A stretch of 64,000 bases of DNA from Stomatohabitans albus (GCF_036336025.1 NZ_JAYKKE010000001.1:310001-374000), one strand, 5' to 3'. Numbered from the stretch's first letter, positions 37,449 to 46,539 are shown. Numbers and translations: made by a program. Notes: generated from the letters alone by a model not told the origin.

Positions 37449-38429
37449 TTACTTCTCGCTACCGAATAACTCTGAAATTGAGTGGTCTTCAAAGATGGCA
37501 CGCAACGTTTCACCGATAGCGGCCGCGATAGACAACTGCACAATTTTGTCCGTTTGGAAGGCCTCATGGGGTAAGGGCAATGTGTCGGTCACAACGACCT
37601 GTTTGATGGGACTGTTTTTGATGCGTTCAATAGCCGGTCCACTGAGTACCGGGTGGGTGGCTACGGCATAGACCTCTACCGCGCCTTGGTCCATAAGGGC
37701 TTCGGCTGCACCGCAAAGGGTTCCGGCGGTATCAATCATGTCGTCACACAGCACAACGGTTTTGCCTTTCACTTCACCGACAACCGCCAGTGTTTTGGCC
37801 ACATTGTGCGCCGTACGGGTCTTAGCTAAGAACGCCATTCCCGGCGAACCTAACCGACTCACGAACTTTTCAGCCATGCGGACACGGCCCGCGTCTGGAC
37901 TAGCAATCACGAGATCACGATCACCGAGGTTTTCCTCAATCCAATCGCTCAGCAATGGTAATGCCGTCAAATGGTCCAACGGCTGTGAGAAGTAGCCCTG
38001 AATCTGCCCGGTGTGTAAATCCATACTGACGATACGATCCGCACCGGCCACGGTCAGCAGGTCAGCGAGTAGCCGCGCTGAGATCGGTTCACGACTCCGA
38101 GCTTTCTTATCCTGGCGGGCGTACCCATAAAACGGAATCACTGCTGTAATCCGCTTGGCTGATGCCCGACGTGCCGCATCGATCATGACGAGTAATTCCA
38201 TGATGTTGTCATTTACCGGTGCTGAGTGTGTTTGAAGCAAGAACACATCAGAACCACGAACACTCTCGTCATACCGGCAATATGTTTCGCCGTTAGAGAA
38301 CTGATGAATATCGATCTTTCCAAGTTCGATATTCAAATAGGCTGCGATTTTCTGGGCAAGTTCACGGCTTGAAGTACCTGCAAATAACTGCAGATGCTTC
38401 ATCGTATTTATCTCGAAATCTCCACTCAC
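37449..38429 (-). CDS. prsA: ribose-phosphate pyrophosphokinase (PRPP synthetase)
   Basis: A 326-residue enzyme making PRPP from ribose 5-phosphate and ATP, feeding nucleotide, histidine, tryptophan and (in actinobacteria) decaprenyl-arabinose pathways. Motifs: FAGTSSRELAQKIA, ATP-site FYGYARQDKKARSREPISA, DLHTGQIQGYFSQPLDHL and the PRPP loop VVLCDDMIDTAGTL. The start GTG 38429 has a strong GGAGG site 6 nt upstream, giving nine residues before the usual MKHLQLFAG start. In the row glmU - prsA - rplY - pth on one strand. Confidence 0.96.
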   Translation of the reverse strand: MSGDFEINTMKHLQLFAGTSSRELAQKIAAYLNIELGKIDIHQFSNGETYCRYDESVRGSDVFLLQTHSAPVNDNIMELLVMIDAARRASAKRITAVIPFYGYARQDKKARSREPISARLLADLLTVAGADRIVSMDLHTGQIQGYFSQPLDHLTALPLLSDWIEENLGDRDLVIASPDAGRVRMAEKFVSRLGSPGMAFLAKTRTAHNVAKTLAVVGEVKGKTVVLCDDMIDTAGTLCGAAEALMDQGAVEVYAVATHPVLSGPAIERIKNSPIKQVVVTDTLPLPHEAFQTDKIVQLSIAAAIGETLRAIFEDHSISELFGSEK

Positions 38430-38497
38430 CGGTGGCCTCCGTCAATGGGTGTTTGGGTTCGGAAATCAGGGCGATCAGACTGTGCTCGACCAACACC

Positions 38498-39913
38498 TTA
38501 TTGGTCTGTGTCCGGCTTCGCGTAGCGAGCATGAAATTTACTGGCCCAACCATCTTTCACGACAGGTTGTGCACGTTCGATATACAGCGCCCCATCAGGC
38601 ACATCAGTAGCTACCGCACTACCCGCACCAACATAGGCACCATTGCCGATCGTAACGGGGGCGATCAACATCGAGTCGGAACCAATAAAGGTTCCCTCAC
38701 CAACGGTGGTACGGAATTTTTTATAGCCGTTGTAGTTACAGGTAATGGTCCCGGCCCCAATATTTGAACCCGCACCAATAGATGCATCGCCGATATACGA
38801 CAGGTGCGGAACTTTCGAGCCTTCGCCAATCGTCGCATTCTTTGTCTCGACAAAGCCACCAGCCTTGGCCTTGGGAGCCAAAACAGTCCCAGGACGCAAA
38901 TGTGCAAACGGACCGACTGTGGCATCTGCGCCAATGGTTGCTCCCGTTACTACGGAGTAGGTAATGGTGGCACCATCTTCAACCGTCGTATCCGTGAGAT
39001 CAGCATTTGGCCCAATTCTCGCCGCACCAATACGTGTGGTCCCACGTAAATGACATCCCGGCTCAATCACGGCACCTGGCTCAATACTCACCCCGTGTTC
39101 AATATATGTCGTGGCCGGGTCAATAATGGCGACCCCGTTCTCCTGGTATGCCCTAATAATGCGCGTTCTCAACACTGCTGCACTTTCAGCCAACTGGATT
39201 TGATCATTAATACCCATCACCTCATCTGGTGCAACAACAACAGCCCCGACGCGGGGAGCGAGGATACCAACCACATCGGTGATGTACTCCTCACCTTGGC
39301 TGTTGTCTGTGGTCAATTGCCCCAAGGCTTTAACAAGCGGTTCACGTTCAAAACAATAGATACCAGTATTGATCTCTCGAATACTCGCTTGGGTTTCATT
39401 GGTATCTCGCTGCTCAACAATTTCAGTCACCATGCCCGATGTATTGCGAATAATCCGCCCATAACCGGTTGGATCATCAAGCATCGTGGTCAATACGGTG
39501 GCTTCGTTCCCTTGCCCCCCTTCAACGAGCTCAACGAGGGTATGCGGGCTCAAGGTGGGACCATCGCCGTAGACCAATAAGATGCGCTCGGCATCGGCTA
39601 ACAGCGACGGATCGTTATCTGGGTGTTCACCGTTGGTAAGCCCCAGGGCGCAGCGCATGGCATGTCCGGTACCCAGTTGTTCCACCTGAGTAACACAAAC
39701 CGTGTTATCAACCTGGGCAGATTCTACAAGGTCGCGCACCTGGTCGCCTTCGTGACCGACAACAACCACAATCTTGTCCAGATTGAGTGCCGCTAACGCA
39801 TCAAGTACCCAATGCAACATTGGACGACCTGCCACAATGTGCGCAACTTTAGGGATAGGGCTCTTAAGACGGCTGCCCTTTCCTGCGGCAAGCACTACAG
39901 CTGCCGTATGTAT
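38498..39913 (-). CDS. glmU: bifunctional UDP-GlcNAc pyrophosphorylase / GlcN-1-P acetyltransferase, start unresolved
   Basis: About 471 residues; makes UDP-GlcNAc for peptidoglycan. The uridylyltransferase domain has VVLAAGKGSRLKSPIPKVAH and YGDGPTLSPHT. The left-handed beta-helix acyltransferase domain (about 260-450) has GPFAHLRPGTVL, GGFVETKNATIG, HLSYIGDASIG and GTITCNYNGYKKFRTTVG. The catalytic parts are intact. The start is the problem: between the CCA end of tRNA-Gln and the first strand (AAVVLAAG) there is no ATG, GTG or TTG in frame. I placed the start at the ATA codon (39913-39911), which gives a normal MHTAAVVLAAGKG-type N-terminus. The next candidate is GTG 39895, which would remove half the strand. 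All others lie inside the tRNA. Confidence 0.9.
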   Translation of the reverse strand: MHTAAVVLAAGKGSRLKSPIPKVAHIVAGRPMLHWVLDALAALNLDKIVVVVGHEGDQVRDLVESAQVDNTVCVTQVEQLGTGHAMRCALGLTNGEHPDNDPSLLADAERILLVYGDGPTLSPHTLVELVEGGQGNEATVLTTMLDDPTGYGRIIRNTSGMVTEIVEQRDTNETQASIREINTGIYCFEREPLVKALGQLTTDNSQGEEYITDVVGILAPRVGAVVVAPDEVMGINDQIQLAESAAVLRTRIIRAYQENGVAIIDPATTYIEHGVSIEPGAVIEPGCHLRGTTRIGAARIGPNADLTDTTVEDGATITYSVVTGATIGADATVGPFAHLRPGTVLAPKAKAGGFVETKNATIGEGSKVPHLSYIGDASIGAGSNIGAGTITCNYNGYKKFRTTVGEGTFIGSDSMLIAPVTIGNGAYVGAGSAVATDVPDGALYIERAQPVVKDGWASKFHARYAKPDTDQ

Positions 39914-39916
39914 TTC

Positions 39917-39990
39917 TGGCTGGGGGAGAAGGTATCGAACCCTCAACTTCGACTCCAAAGGACGACGTGATGCCATTTCACCATCCCCCA
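39917..39990 (-). tRNA. tRNA-Gln (anticodon UUG), CCA encoded
   Basis: A 74-nt tRNA read on the minus strand. Acceptor TGGGGGA/TCCCCCA, D arm GTGA/TCAC, anticodon loop CTTTGGA with anticodon TTG, T arm GAGGG-TTCGATA-CCTTC, discriminator G and encoded CCA. The anticodon stem TCGTC/GTCGA contains one T-T mismatch. Four nucleotides separate its CCA from the apparent beginning of glmU, so the two are probably one transcript. Confidence 0.9.
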
Positions 39991-40011
39991 AGGGGGAGAC
40001 CAGAATAGCGG

Positions 40012-40986
40012 CTATAACTGATTTGGCCAGTATGGGCCGCTAAGTGTGCTAGAAATCACGTGGGTGGACTTAAATAACGGGGCACATTCTTGTGCAATAG
40101 TTTGGGCATGACCAGCATCTTCTGCTAATCCAAGAATGGTTGGACCCGACCCGCTCACCATAGCGCGTAATGCGCCCGCGCGTTCCATGGCCTTTAATTG
40201 GTGGGCAATTTCGGGTCGCAGCGCGATGGCTGCAGGTTCGAGATCATTGGACATCGCCTCGGCAAGCCGAGCGACATCACCTGCGGTAACGGCTTGTAGC
40301 ACCTCATCAACCGGATGCGGTTGAGGTGGCGGCAATTGGTCAAAGGCGGCATACACCGCTGGGGTGGCCAAGGACAAATTGCTTGTTCCAGCAACAAAGT
40401 GAAAGACCGACCGTGTGGCCACAGGAACAACATCAGATCCGGTTCCAGTTCCTAACGCAGTTCCGCCATATAAACAAAATGGCACATCAGCACCAAGGGT
40501 CGCGCCGATACTGGCAAGCGTGTCAAGCGACAGATGCAAATCCCAGTGCCGATTCAATGCGAGGAGTGTCCCAGCCGCATCAGCAGACCCTCCAGCCATA
40601 CCTGCAGCGACAGGGATTTGCTTACAGACGCCCAAATCTAAGAGCGGCCAATCCTCTTGCTCGCCAACTGCCAGACTGTCCGGCACAGCGGTGTAGCCAA
40701 CATGTGCGATCAAGGCTGTGGCGGCTCGAACCATAAGGTTTGACCCATCACCTGGAACCTCAGGGCCGGCATTATGCGATAAGCGAACCCGAGAATGACG
40801 CGCACCGGCTGGGTGCCCCAAACGGCCATTCTCATCCGTCGTTACGACGGTTACGTCATCGAATAGGCTGACGGTATGGAAAATGGTGGTGATCTCGTGG
40901 TAGCGGTCATCTCGCAACGGACCAACCGCCAAATGTAGGTTGATCTTCGCGGGTACGCGTACGTGCGTTTCCAATGTGATCAGCAC
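40012..40986 (-). CDS. ispE: 4-diphosphocytidyl-2-C-methyl-D-erythritol kinase
   Basis: A 324-residue GHMP kinase of the MEP isoprenoid pathway. N-terminal VRVPAKINLHLAVGPLRDDRYHEI with the conserved Lys and Asn, the ATP loop PVAAGMAGGSADAAGTLLALN and the GADVPFCLYGGTALG segment identify it. The GTG at 40986 overlaps the ksgA stop; a TTG at 40989 and another at 40974 are possible, and coupling to ksgA is likely. The order tatD - ksgA - ispE is the common actinobacterial one. Confidence 0.94.
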   Translation of the reverse strand: MLITLETHVRVPAKINLHLAVGPLRDDRYHEITTIFHTVSLFDDVTVVTTDENGRLGHPAGARHSRVRLSHNAGPEVPGDGSNLMVRAATALIAHVGYTAVPDSLAVGEQEDWPLLDLGVCKQIPVAAGMAGGSADAAGTLLALNRHWDLHLSLDTLASIGATLGADVPFCLYGGTALGTGTGSDVVPVATRSVFHFVAGTSNLSLATPAVYAAFDQLPPPQPHPVDEVLQAVTAGDVARLAEAMSNDLEPAAIALRPEIAHQLKAMERAGALRAMVSGSGPTILGLAEDAGHAQTIAQECAPLFKSTHVISSTLSGPYWPNQL

Positions 40987-41939
40987 CAAGACTCACGGTA
41001 AAACATATTGGCCAGGTCTACCCAATTCTGAGGGGAAAGAAGCTCTGCACGAATGCCAATTGGGAGTGACACAGCCTCTAACATATGGTCTATTTGGGCA
41101 GGTTTGCGCTGCTTATTAGCCAATGCGTTACGCAATGTCTTTCGTCGTTGGGCATAGCCCAAATCAATGACGTCACAGGTGCGCAATAGCAGATCACGGT
41201 GCACGGCTTGACCAGCTGGACCAATTACCGGTTGGTGTGGCAAATCGACAACGTGATGGGTCAGTGATTCTTGGTATGGGGTGATTGAAACCGTGACGCT
41301 GTCAACATTGGGAACCGGGTAGAACGCTTGACGTGCGACAGTTCCCGCAATATTGGTTTGACCAAAAAGCGCCATTTTCATGCTGACCGCACCGAGTTCT
41401 GGATCACCGACTGTCGCACACCAACGCCGCCCCACTTCTTTTTGAACCATCACGTGGTAGCCGCTCAGATGCCCTCCCTTAAGGGCTTGCATAACGATGG
41501 GAGTCGCAACGTTATAGGGCAAATTGGCAACCATCTTGGCGGGAGTTCCACGGGTTAGTTCAGCCCAATCAACGTTGGTTGCGTCAGCACAGACCACTTC
41601 GATAGCGGCACCCTTAGTCAACTCGGATACTACGTCAGCCAAACCATGATCTAACTCAACTGCGATCACACGGGCACCGGCGTGGAGCAACGCCAAGGTC
41701 AAACTCCCCAGGCCAGGGCCAACTTCAACAATAAGGTCACCAGGCTTCACCTTTGCGTCACGCACAATGCGCGCCACCGTATTAGGGTCTGTCACAAAGT
41801 TCTGACCACGTTTTTTCGTTGGTGCAAGGCCGTGCGACGCTAACAGTTGCTTAATGTCTGAGCCGCCAAGTAACCCGTGAAGGCCGCCCTGAGTCGCTTC
41901 AGACGCAACTGGGCCAGGAAAGTTGGGATGGTTATCCAT
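40980..41939 (-). CDS. rsmA: 16S rRNA (A1518/A1519-N6)-dimethyltransferase
   Basis: A 319-residue KsgA/RsmA methyltransferase, modifying two adjacent adenines in helix 45 of 16S rRNA. It has KKRGQNFVTDPNTVARIV at the SAM-domain entrance, SAM motif I VEVGPGLGSLTLALL, motif IV NLPYNVATPIV and the YAQRRKTLRNAL stretch of the C-terminal domain. The ATG overlaps the tatD stop by 8 bp and the gene in turn overlaps ispE. In mycobacteria rpfB lies between tatD and ksgA; here it is absent. Confidence 0.95.
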   Translation of the reverse strand: MDNHPNFPGPVASEATQGGLHGLLGGSDIKQLLASHGLAPTKKRGQNFVTDPNTVARIVRDAKVKPGDLIVEVGPGLGSLTLALLHAGARVIAVELDHGLADVVSELTKGAAIEVVCADATNVDWAELTRGTPAKMVANLPYNVATPIVMQALKGGHLSGYHVMVQKEVGRRWCATVGDPELGAVSMKMALFGQTNIAGTVARQAFYPVPNVDSVTVSITPYQESLTHHVVDLPHQPVIGPAGQAVHRDLLLRTCDVIDLGYAQRRKTLRNALANKQRKPAQIDHMLEAVSLPIGIRAELLSPQNWVDLANMFYRESWC

Positions 41940-42795
41940 GAATATCCATGGCGCAGTTTGCGTTGAGGATCAGTTGCTCACCAAAGGCAACTGGATCAGT
42001 TTCTCGCACCATCGCCATGTAATTGACCGTATGGATGACCTTTGCCGGTGTATTCGATTGACCACGATGTGGCACAGGCGCCATAAACGGGGCATCCGTT
42101 TCACTCAGAATCAGCTCTGGGCGGGCGGCCAATAAGCCTCGGCGTAAACTATCGGCGCTCGGGAAGGTCACATTCCCAGCAAAGCTCATATACCAGCCAT
42201 GCGTATTGCAAATCTCTGCGAGATGTTCATCACCACTGAAGCAATGGAAAATAACCGCCTTAGGTAATGATGGCTGATCGCACAAGATACGCACGATGTC
42301 CTCGTGGGCATCACGGTCATGGATAACCAAGGCGGTATCCGTTTCGCGTGCCAATGAAATATGGCGGCGGAAACTCTCCTCCTGCGTTTCCTTCGATGCG
42401 CCCATGCGGTACCAGTCCAAACCGGTTTCCCCGATCGCCACAATATTTGGGTCTAGGGCTAGGTCGTGTAATTCATTCACCGCAGCGTCATCAGTCCCGT
42501 CGCTGTCATTGGGGTGGATACCAATGACACCATACACATTGGCATGGCGACGCGATTGGTCCACAACCACGCGCGCACTTGGCATATCCGTGCTCACCGT
42601 TGCCAACCAAACAAGCCCTGCCTGCTCCGCCTCAGCAACAACCGCATCTGCCTGCATATTCCATGCACGAGGATCGTCATAGCTCCAATCAGGTTGGCGC
42701 TCGGGCACCCCATCCTCTTTCGTCAAATGGATATGAGAATGGGTATCAACCGCACGTAGCGATGGCGGGGGTGGTGGAGGAACAGGGTGAGCCAT
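41932..42795 (-). CDS. tatD: TatD-family metal-dependent hydrolase/DNase
   Basis: A 287-residue amidohydrolase-fold enzyme; TatD proteins are 3'-5' DNases or exoribonucleases linked to DNA repair. Metal sites: VDTHSHIHL at the N-terminus, IGETGLDWYRM (Glu), ALVIHDRDAHEDIVRIL (His), FHCFSGDEH (His) and ETDAPFMAP (Asp). A run of six prolines (VPPPPPPSL) precedes the barrel. ATG 42795 follows TACCGT by 6 nt and has no Shine-Dalgarno site; the 20-residue extension in the frame is not conserved. First gene of tatD - ksgA - ispE. Confidence 0.93.
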   Translation of the reverse strand: MAHPVPPPPPPSLRAVDTHSHIHLTKEDGVPERQPDWSYDDPRAWNMQADAVVAEAEQAGLVWLATVSTDMPSARVVVDQSRRHANVYGVIGIHPNDSDGTDDAAVNELHDLALDPNIVAIGETGLDWYRMGASKETQEESFRRHISLARETDTALVIHDRDAHEDIVRILCDQPSLPKAVIFHCFSGDEHLAEICNTHGWYMSFAGNVTFPSADSLRRGLLAARPELILSETDAPFMAPVPHRGQSNTPAKVIHTVNYMAMVRETDPVAFGEQLILNANCAMDIHG

Positions 42796-42912
42796 GGGAA
42801 TACGGTACCTGCGCCGCCCAAATACTCCACTCACCTCCAGGACACGATTTTGCATTGTTTAACATGAGATGAACAGTCATAGAACTTCTTCTTAACACGC
42901 TGCAATTCATAC

Positions 42913-42935
42913 ATTACAGTGCCATTACTTGTAAT
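42913..42935. promoter_or_regulatory. inverted repeat upstream of the second cell-wall-binding-repeat gene
   Basis: ATTACA (42913-42918) and TGTAAT (42930-42935) form a spaced dyad in the divergent tatD/cell-wall-repeat intergenic region. It could be a regulator site for either gene. Confidence 0.3.
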
Positions 42936-42963
42936 CGCTTCAAATAGTTTTGAAAGGTCTCTT

Positions 42964-44787
42964 ATGTTGCGATTACCTCCCCTCTCCCCGTTTACACCTC
43001 CGCGGCTCACCCCAGCCCAATTCCGTTCTGCGATCATCACCGGCAGTTTTTTAACCCTCCTTGGCGCACAACTGGCCATGGCCGCCCCATCAACTGCTGA
43101 TGCGTTCCGGTCAGCCGATCTCGCAGTCCAAGCACAAGTCGTCAACGACGATCATGAGGAACAATTCATTCAGGCCACGTTGACCAATAGAGGGCCGAAC
43201 GACTCAGCCTACCCACTCCTGGCTATCCATACGGGCGATGCCCACATTGTCAGTCACGATGGCGACCCCACCCCACAAAGTATTAGCGACGGCGTTGCCT
43301 GCGAATCAGGCCCACAAACGATCCAATGCTCCTACACAAACCTTGGGGTTGGTCAGGCTGTAACCGTTCGAATCAAGGTGAAGGTACCCACGGCTACAAC
43401 CGCCATCGTTGTGGCACGAGCACAACAAACCCCTGACAACAACCCTGTGGTCAATAACCGAACCGAATTGGCTCTACAGCCATCCCATGTGACCGTGACA
43501 GAAACCGGGCAGACGGCAACGGAGTCAGCTACTGCGAGACGTGAACGGGTGACGTGGACACTGCGACATACCGATGGTCGGCCAGCCCCTATTCAATTGC
43601 GCGTAGAGGCTGACCGGCCAACCATGATTTATCCTCCCACCTGCCCCATCGAACCAACCGAACACACCACAGCCCAACCGGCCGGACGGGACGGAAGTTC
43701 TACTCCTCCGTCGAACTCCCATGGTGTCCGTATTGGGCCTGGAAAACCTTGGACCTGCACGATCACTACGATGAAACCAGGTCAGAGTGCAGCGCTTGTG
43801 TTTGACGTTGACCGCCCAGGCCCTAAGGACCCGACACTGACGATTCGTGCTGATGCCAAAGCGGATTTACCTACTGCCCAGGCGGTGAACACCTCATTCA
43901 CGATTAATCCACGAACCGGCGTTCCAGGGCGAGTACAACGGCTCAGTGGGGCTGAACGTGCCGAAACAGCGGCCAATGTCAGCCAACAGCGGTTTGCACA
44001 AGGGAGTGCGCAGGCGATTGTGCTTGCTCGTGGTGATGAACCTGCAGATGCGCTAACTGGTGCACCCTTGGCGGTGAATATGCATGCTCCGGTGCTCTTA
44101 ACAAGCCCAACGGCTATACCCGCGGTGACCCAGGCTGAAATCGAACGTGCTGGGGGAACAAAGGTGCCGATCGTGCTTCTTGGTGGTCCCGTCGCAATCA
44201 GCCCACGCATTGAACAAGCCCTCCAGCGCGCTGGGCACCCTGTCACCCGTGTGGCCGGGCCAACCCGGACAGAAACTGCAGCCGCGATTGCCCGACGACT
44301 CGGCTCGGGCCCTCGCCTCGTAGCCAATGGTTTTAATCCTGATGATGCGGTGGTTGCCGCATCGGCAATGGCGGCTAATGGTGGGGCGGTCCTGCTCACG
44401 GCAGGTTCTGTTATCCCACCCTCGGTTGAACGAGATATTCGTAGCGCTGACGGGGCCGTTGGCGCCGTAGCTGGTCAGGCTACCAAGTTGAAAACCTATG
44501 CAGGAACAACCCCGTCAGATACGGCACTTGTTGTCGCAAACACCTTTTTCCCAGGTGCCACCCAAGCGGTGATTGCTCGTTCTGGATTACCTGCTGATGC
44601 CCTTTCAGGCGGTGCACTCGCCGGAGAGCGTCGTGCCCCGTTACTGCTCGTTGATTCAAATCACGTTTCAAGTTCGACGCTCCAATGGTTGGCAGATAGT
44701 CGCGTCACCGAGCTAACCATTCTGGGTGGCACCAACGCAATCAGTGAACAGGTCGTCACACAACTCACTGACACCATCGCTCGCTAG
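42964..44787 (+). CDS. secreted protein with N-terminal Ig-like region and cell wall-binding repeats 2
   Basis: A 607-residue exported protein. The signal peptide (SAIITGSFLTLLGAQLAMA-AP) is followed by an Ig-like region of DUF11/CARDB type (about 45-310; ATLTNRGPND...VGQAVTVRIKV). Three cell-wall-binding repeat 2 modules (about 320-600) follow, seen in VQRLSGAERAETAANV, DEPADALTGAPLAV, IVLLGGPVAISPRIEQAL, RVAGPTRTETAAAIA, LPADALSGGALAGERRAPLLLV and LTILGGTNAIS. ATG 42964 has GAAAGG 6 nt upstream. It would be wall-anchored through its C-terminus and display the N-terminal domains. It lies beside tatD, where other actinobacteria carry rpfB; there is no lytic domain here. Confidence 0.85.
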   Translation: MLRLPPLSPFTPPRLTPAQFRSAIITGSFLTLLGAQLAMAAPSTADAFRSADLAVQAQVVNDDHEEQFIQATLTNRGPNDSAYPLLAIHTGDAHIVSHDGDPTPQSISDGVACESGPQTIQCSYTNLGVGQAVTVRIKVKVPTATTAIVVARAQQTPDNNPVVNNRTELALQPSHVTVTETGQTATESATARRERVTWTLRHTDGRPAPIQLRVEADRPTMIYPPTCPIEPTEHTTAQPAGRDGSSTPPSNSHGVRIGPGKPWTCTITTMKPGQSAALVFDVDRPGPKDPTLTIRADAKADLPTAQAVNTSFTINPRTGVPGRVQRLSGAERAETAANVSQQRFAQGSAQAIVLARGDEPADALTGAPLAVNMHAPVLLTSPTAIPAVTQAEIERAGGTKVPIVLLGGPVAISPRIEQALQRAGHPVTRVAGPTRTETAAAIARRLGSGPRLVANGFNPDDAVVAASAMAANGGAVLLTAGSVIPPSVERDIRSADGAVGAVAGQATKLKTYAGTTPSDTALVVANTFFPGATQAVIARSGLPADALSGGALAGERRAPLLLVDSNHVSSSTLQWLADSRVTELTILGGTNAISEQVVTQLTDTIAR

Positions 44788-44829
44788 CTATTACGTTCCT
44801 CACCCCGATCCCAGAAAGCTATCGGTGCA

Positions 44830-45648
44830 CTACCTTGCACCATGCTCAAAGGTGAATACGTCCATGGCAATCGTCACGGGTATGGGGTGAGGACCAAGAC
44901 CAGCTTCAATGTCGTCAACACCCATATGAAAGGCGGTTGGTCCCATGCCCACAAGATCCGTGGCAGTCTCAGGTAGAACCACTTGGGTTCGTTCTATCTT
45001 GCCTTGGGTAACGAGGTGGAGTCCTTGGGCACTGGCCTGGGTAATGACACGGGTTGCTTTACCCGTGGGAACCTTCAACATTGCTGGAAGTTTCTCCCGC
45101 AACTCTCCAAGGTGGTTTGCACGGGGAATGATCATCAGGGCGATTCCGCCAGGTTTCAAAATACGCACCACTTCACGCATTGGGCGAGGCGCAAATACAC
45201 TCCAAACGGTGTCAGCGGCTGCCGTTGCGATAGGAAGTGGCCGCATCAGGTCTCCCCCATAGGCCTGAACTCCGGATTGTTTGGCACATACTCTAAGCGC
45301 AGCGGTAGACGAATCTAGGGCGATACGCCAGTCTGCATGCGTCGCTGAACCGAGGTACTCCCCCGGTCCGGCACCAATATCCACGATTCCTCCACGGCTC
45401 TGTGCGTTTAACCATGTATGGACTGGTTCAAACACACCGGCTTGGTGAACCCGGCACCTTGCCTGCACCATGGCTGGCGTATCACCCGGATGCGGATTCG
45501 ATCCCACAATCAGATTGACATACCCCTGTTTAGCTCGGTCAAAATGATGGCCACGGGCACAACCAAGCCCCCCATTGTGGTCAACGAGGGGCTGCTCTGG
45601 CTGCTCAGCGGTGCCCGTGCGGGCACACACCGGACAAATCAACACCAT
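44830..45648 (-). CDS. RlmA/TlrB-type 23S rRNA (guanine-N1) methyltransferase
   Basis: A 272-residue methyltransferase. The N-terminal zinc finger CPVCARTG with a second Cys-x-x-His pair (LGCARGHHFDRAKQGYVNLI) is the hallmark of RlmA proteins. The SAM domain has VDIGAGPGEYLG and the C-terminal part follows SVFAPRPMREVVRILKPGG. RlmA(I) modifies G745 and TlrB/RlmA(II) modifies G748 of 23S rRNA; which applies here is not clear, and the second type gives tylosin resistance in its producer. ATG 45648 lies only 2 nt from TAGCCT, so GTG 45645 is an alternative. Convergent with the cell-wall-repeat gene. Confidence 0.88.
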   Translation of the reverse strand: MVLICPVCARTGTAEQPEQPLVDHNGGLGCARGHHFDRAKQGYVNLIVGSNPHPGDTPAMVQARCRVHQAGVFEPVHTWLNAQSRGGIVDIGAGPGEYLGSATHADWRIALDSSTAALRVCAKQSGVQAYGGDLMRPLPIATAAADTVWSVFAPRPMREVVRILKPGGIALMIIPRANHLGELREKLPAMLKVPTGKATRVITQASAQGLHLVTQGKIERTQVVLPETATDLVGMGPTAFHMGVDDIEAGLGPHPIPVTIAMDVFTFEHGAR

Positions 45649-45669
45649 GCAGGCTAGTTGCGTTAAGAG

Positions 45670-46491
45670 CTAGTCACGGCTTTGCAGTTTGGCCAATAGC
45701 CGCAAGATTTCGATATACAGCCACACCAGGGTCACCATCAATCCGAATGCGGCATACCACTCGTAATATTTGGCCACCTGCTGGTTCTTCATGCGTTCAA
45801 TCAGGTCAAAGTCAACCGCAAGGTTCAACGCAGCCACACCAATAACCAGAATGCTGATCCCGATACTGAGCCAGCTATTGCCAAATAGGAAGGCCATTTC
45901 GGCACCAAAGGCCAGTCGCCCGATGATGCCGATCATGTACATGACGAAAATACCGAGTGTGGCACCGTACACAATCGTGCGGAACTTATCGGTCACTTTA
46001 ATGATGTGCGTAGCGTACAAGAACAGCATGGACACCGTCACGGCAACCGTTCCCAGCAAGGCTTGGGCAATGATTCCCAGCCCAAAGGATTGGGCCAAAA
46101 TCAACGAAAACATGCCGACGGTGACACCTTCGATAGCCGCATACAGCGTACTGATGATGCGTGCCTGCTTAGGATTCTTCGCAATCCAAAATGCCAGGCC
46201 CAACGTGATGACCAGTGAGGCGATAAAAATCGGAATGTAGAGCGATAGGGGGATAAGTAGGGCGCTTGCGATCGCACTAACGGTGACAACAGCCAGCAAG
46301 AAGGCTGTCTTGACCAATGCACCATTCACACTAAAGACCTGTGGGGTGGTCACATGGATATTGAACGGCTGAGCCCCTTGGGTATTACCCCATTGCTCGT
46401 CTACAACCGGATTACCGTGTTCGTCGTAGCGGAACGACCCACCACGTTCCATCGCACGTAAGGTGTTCTCATTAAAAACTGGAGATGACAT
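45670..46491 (-). CDS. Bax inhibitor-1/YccA family membrane protein
   Basis: A 273-residue protein of the actinobacterial Bax inhibitor-1-like (YccA) group. An N-terminal soluble stretch of about 60 residues precedes seven hydrophobic helices. The C-terminal VAALNLAVDFDLIERM carries the pair of Asp residues that gate Ca2+ leak in BsYetJ. Start ATG 46491 follows TAAACT by 6 nt, without a Shine-Dalgarno site. It diverges from metG with only 62 bp between start codons. A role in ion homeostasis or membrane-protein stability is inferred from the family. Confidence 0.9.
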   Translation of the reverse strand: MSSPVFNENTLRAMERGGSFRYDEHGNPVVDEQWGNTQGAQPFNIHVTTPQVFSVNGALVKTAFLLAVVTVSAIASALLIPLSLYIPIFIASLVITLGLAFWIAKNPKQARIISTLYAAIEGVTVGMFSLILAQSFGLGIIAQALLGTVAVTVSMLFLYATHIIKVTDKFRTIVYGATLGIFVMYMIGIIGRLAFGAEMAFLFGNSWLSIGISILVIGVAALNLAVDFDLIERMKNQQVAKYYEWYAAFGLMVTLVWLYIEILRLLAKLQSRD

Positions 46492-46539
46492 TCACATAGT
46501 TTAAGTGACCTTTCAAAGACCACCTTGGGGAACACCCTG

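Noticed and set aside
39914-39991. glmU start codons within tRNA-Gln (39991, 39976)
   Set aside because: Would encode a tRNA-derived peptide of about 20 or more residues and require an unprocessed tRNA; kept only as an alternative in the glmU finding.
43782-44399. 205-codon minus-strand frame opposite the second cell-wall-repeat gene
   Set aside because: Ala/Arg/Ser-rich antisense shadow with no motif and no ribosome-binding site.
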